Notes under the pieces: model-generated
The model's database searches: none
The model's input: the letters and a program-made list of their open reading frames with translations, nothing else
Told to the model about the DNA's origin: nothing
Source of the DNA: a bacterium
GTDB lineage: Bacteria > Patescibacteriota > Minisyncoccia > Minisyncoccales > CG1-02-41-26
Length of the DNA stretch: 35,292 nucleotides
NCBI GenBank assembly: GCA_030648255.1
Contig: JAUSHZ010000004.1
Location: 1-35,292, forward strand
Direction of reading: 5' to 3'
Position numbers and translations under genes: made by a program
Shown here: piece by piece, positions 34,035-35,292 of the stretch
How the letters are laid out: each line of letters starts with the position of its first letter
How positions within the stretch are numbered: position 1 is the first letter of the stretch

Positions 34035-35030
34035 TTACCTGCGCAAACATAACGCACTCAAAAATAGATCCAAAATAAGTCCTTTTTCTACTTCTGCGTA
34101 GTTTATTTCTTCAGATATATTAACATAAAGGAGGCAAATTAAAGTTAAATTTCTCATTCTCAAAAACAAATTTAAAAATTTATATTCTTCCTCTATAATA
34201 TTTCTTATTTTTTGATAACTCTCAAAATAATTGCTCAATATTTTTTCGTAATCCTCTTTTTTATTTTTAAATAACCACCACCAAATTGAATTTGCGGTGT
34301 CTAAAACAAAAGGCTGGTTAGAAATATCGTCAAAATCCAAAATAGCTTTTATTTTGCCATTATCAACAATTATATTGTCGCTATCATAGTCTAAATGAAC
34401 ATCGCCACAAGGCAAAGCCAATATGCCGTCAAAATTTAATTCAATGTTTCTTTTCAAGTCACTATGTATCTCCTCTACTTTGCCAAATATTTCTTTAGTT
34501 AATTCTTTTGCTTTTATTTCGTTAAATTCTTTATCCATCCAGTCAACCATAGTTTTGAAATTTGACCTTTCCAAATTTTTATTTAGCCCGCTTGAAACTA
34601 AATGCATTTTTGCTTGATATGTCGCAAACTCTGGAATTATTTCAAAATCATTTGATTCAAGATGTCTTCCTTCTGCAAAGGTCATAATAATGGCTCTCCA
34701 TTCCATGCCAGCAGAATCTTTAAAAACCGTTAATTTTTTATCAAAAATATTAGCTATAACTAACGGAACAGGAACGCCAGATATTCTCATTTCCTCCATA
34801 AAATTCAACTCATTCTCAATGGCGTCGTTGCTTTTATCGCCATTTTGATAAACCCTCAACACCAACTTAGACCCGTCCTCTATTTTAAGACAAAAAGACG
34901 TATTTATTATTCCACCCTTAAAACATTGAACATCTAAAACGCTTAGCTTGTACAAATCAAACACCTCAACTAACTCTTCTTTAGACCCATCAAATTTTAT
35001 GTCCTTTTCTAGTTGCATGATATTTTTCAT
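34035..35030 (-). CDS. APH-family phosphotransferase (homoserine-kinase-II-like)
   Basis: 331 residues from the ATG at 35030 (MKNIMQLEKD); an in-frame ATG at 35018 and a TTG at 35039 are alternatives. FKGGIINTSFCLK is a Gly-rich loop as in ThrB-II/CotS kinases, LVLRVY the N-lobe Lys region. CGDVHLDYDSDN (208-219) is the catalytic loop, ILDFDD (230-235) the metal site. The form with 'GGI.NT.f' resembles homoserine kinase II/aminotransferase-associated kinases. No threonine genes are nearby. Its start is about 16 bp from the -10 box of tRNA-like copy 2, divergently arranged exactly as the methyltransferase and copy 1. Confidence 0.78.
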   Translation of the reverse strand: MKNIMQLEKDIKFDGSKEELVEVFDLYKLSVLDVQCFKGGIINTSFCLKIEDGSKLVLRVYQNGDKSNDAIENELNFMEEMRISGVPVPLVIANIFDKKLTVFKDSAGMEWRAIIMTFAEGRHLESNDFEIIPEFATYQAKMHLVSSGLNKNLERSNFKTMVDWMDKEFNEIKAKELTKEIFGKVEEIHSDLKRNIELNFDGILALPCGDVHLDYDSDNIIVDNGKIKAILDFDDISNQPFVLDTANSIWWWLFKNKKEDYEKILSNYFESYQKIRNIIEEEYKFLNLFLRMRNLTLICLLYVNISEEINYAEVEKGLILDLFLSALCLRR

Positions 35031-35042
35031 TTTTTCCAAAGA

Positions 35043-35051
35043 TGTTATAAT
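35043..35051 (+). promoter_or_regulatory. Extended -10 promoter of tRNA-like RNA copy 2
   Basis: TGTTATAAT with TATAAT at 35046-35051, identical in sequence and distance to the RNA start as in copy 1. Predicted leader about 5 nt. Confidence 0.7.
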
Positions 35052-35062
35052 GGAATTGTGTT

Positions 35063-35130
35063 GGGGGTGGCTTGGCGCAAGCCCCAGGTTGCCACTTGAG
35101 GGCTTGGGGGTTCGATTCCCCCTACCTCCA
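35063..35130 (+). ncRNA. tRNA-like small RNA, copy 2 (68 nt)
   Basis: The first 13 nt match copy 1 exactly. The acceptor is GGGGGTG/TACCTCC with discriminator A, again with the third pair G:U. The T arm is GGGGG-TTCGATT-CCCCC. Interior stem 17-22/38-43 is AAGCCC/GGGCTT; relative to copy 1, pair 20-40 changes from U-A to C-G. Upper stem pairs 23-36 and 24-35 also change compensatorily. The loop is GUUGCCAC. An alternative 6-bp hairpin GGCUUG/CAAGCC (nt 7-12/16-21) competes. No complementary small RNA follows within the window. Confidence 0.7.
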
Positions 35131-35181
35131 GCATATTTATTTTATCCACAAAAAAGTGTTTTAGATACAAACATTTTGCAC

Positions 35182-35292
35182 TCAGAATAATCTAAGAGCT
35201 TGATTTGGCGTTTTACCATTTAAACTACAATGTTTGGTGTCGTTGTAATACATATTCCATAATCTTATCTTGTATTTTAAATCTTCAAAAGA
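35182..35292 (-). pseudogene. C-terminal fragment of an IS3/IS481-like transposase (cut by window edge)
   Basis: Minus-strand frame open at the right edge, 36 residues then TGA. It reads LWNMYYNDTKHCSLNGKTPNQAL, split here as WNMYYND and SLNGKTPNQAL. This is the C-terminal integrase-core signature (YN..R.H..LNGKTP.E.L) of IS3/IS481-type transposases. The rest is outside the window, so it may be complete in the genome. The 51-bp gap to tRNA-like copy 2 should contain the IS end, but I could not identify the terminal repeat. Confidence 0.78.

Noticed and set aside
35131-35181. IS terminal inverted repeat near copy 2
   Set aside because: No convincing match could be made without the other end of the element, which is outside the window.

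Overview
The window is AT-rich with small, tightly packed genes. It probably comes from a Patescibacteria / Candidate Phyla Radiation bacterium (the Parcubacteria/Falkowbacteria side is a guess). Evidence: many short HAD, NUDIX, kinase-like and MBL proteins with 2-15 bp gaps or overlaps, a full F-type ATP synthase operon with a shortened delta subunit, and GC-rich palindromes inserted in frame. The standard code fits. Every complete protein gene lies on the minus strand. The plus strand carries only small RNA genes and a transposase remnant.

Layout, left to right. 1-417 is an IS/pseudogene scar: the C-terminus of a transposase, a 78-bp copy of the neighbouring gene's 3' end, and a 13-bp palindrome. 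418-3850 holds a ClpP-fold serine protease, an APH-type kinase, and a lone glutamate 5-kinase (proB) behind a complete proline-specific T-box leader. 3851-5722 holds csaA and an AbiE-type toxin-antitoxin pair whose promoter -10 box sits in a perfect inverted repeat. 5747-14150 is a run of housekeeping and salvage genes: two HADs, a Cas4-like nuclease, DUF167, MBL, NUDIX, Maf, a B3/B4 protein, two radical SAM enzymes, VOC and GNAT. 14283-16376 is an ECF sigma factor with a membrane partner. 16455-21268 holds a UvrD-like helicase fused to an Fe-S nuclease, a candidate ~215-nt structured RNA, rarA and a carbonic-anhydrase-like protein. 21312-28043 is the ATP synthase operon atpZ-B-E-F-H-A-G-D-C, with long perfect stem-loops between some cistrons. 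28148-35039 holds an ABC exporter, a UMPH-1 nucleotidase, a cupin, a deoxyribosyltransferase-like protein, a membrane protein, a methyltransferase, a NUDIX and a second APH kinase. The right edge runs into another transposase.

The most unusual content is a pair of 68-nt tRNA-like RNA genes (33283-33350 and 35063-35130). They share an extended -10 promoter, an alanine-type acceptor with G3:U70, and a perfect T arm. They lack a normal D arm and anticodon arm. Their interiors differ in sequence but keep pairing through compensatory changes. Just after the first copy, a consensus promoter (TTGACA-17-TATAAT) and a terminator frame a ~70-nt RNA. Its 5' end is perfectly complementary over 16 nt to nucleotides 22-37 of the first tRNA-like RNA, which is the whole variable arm. 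I know of no described system with this layout.

Limits: all homology calls are by eye from motifs. No database search, folding program or expression data was available.
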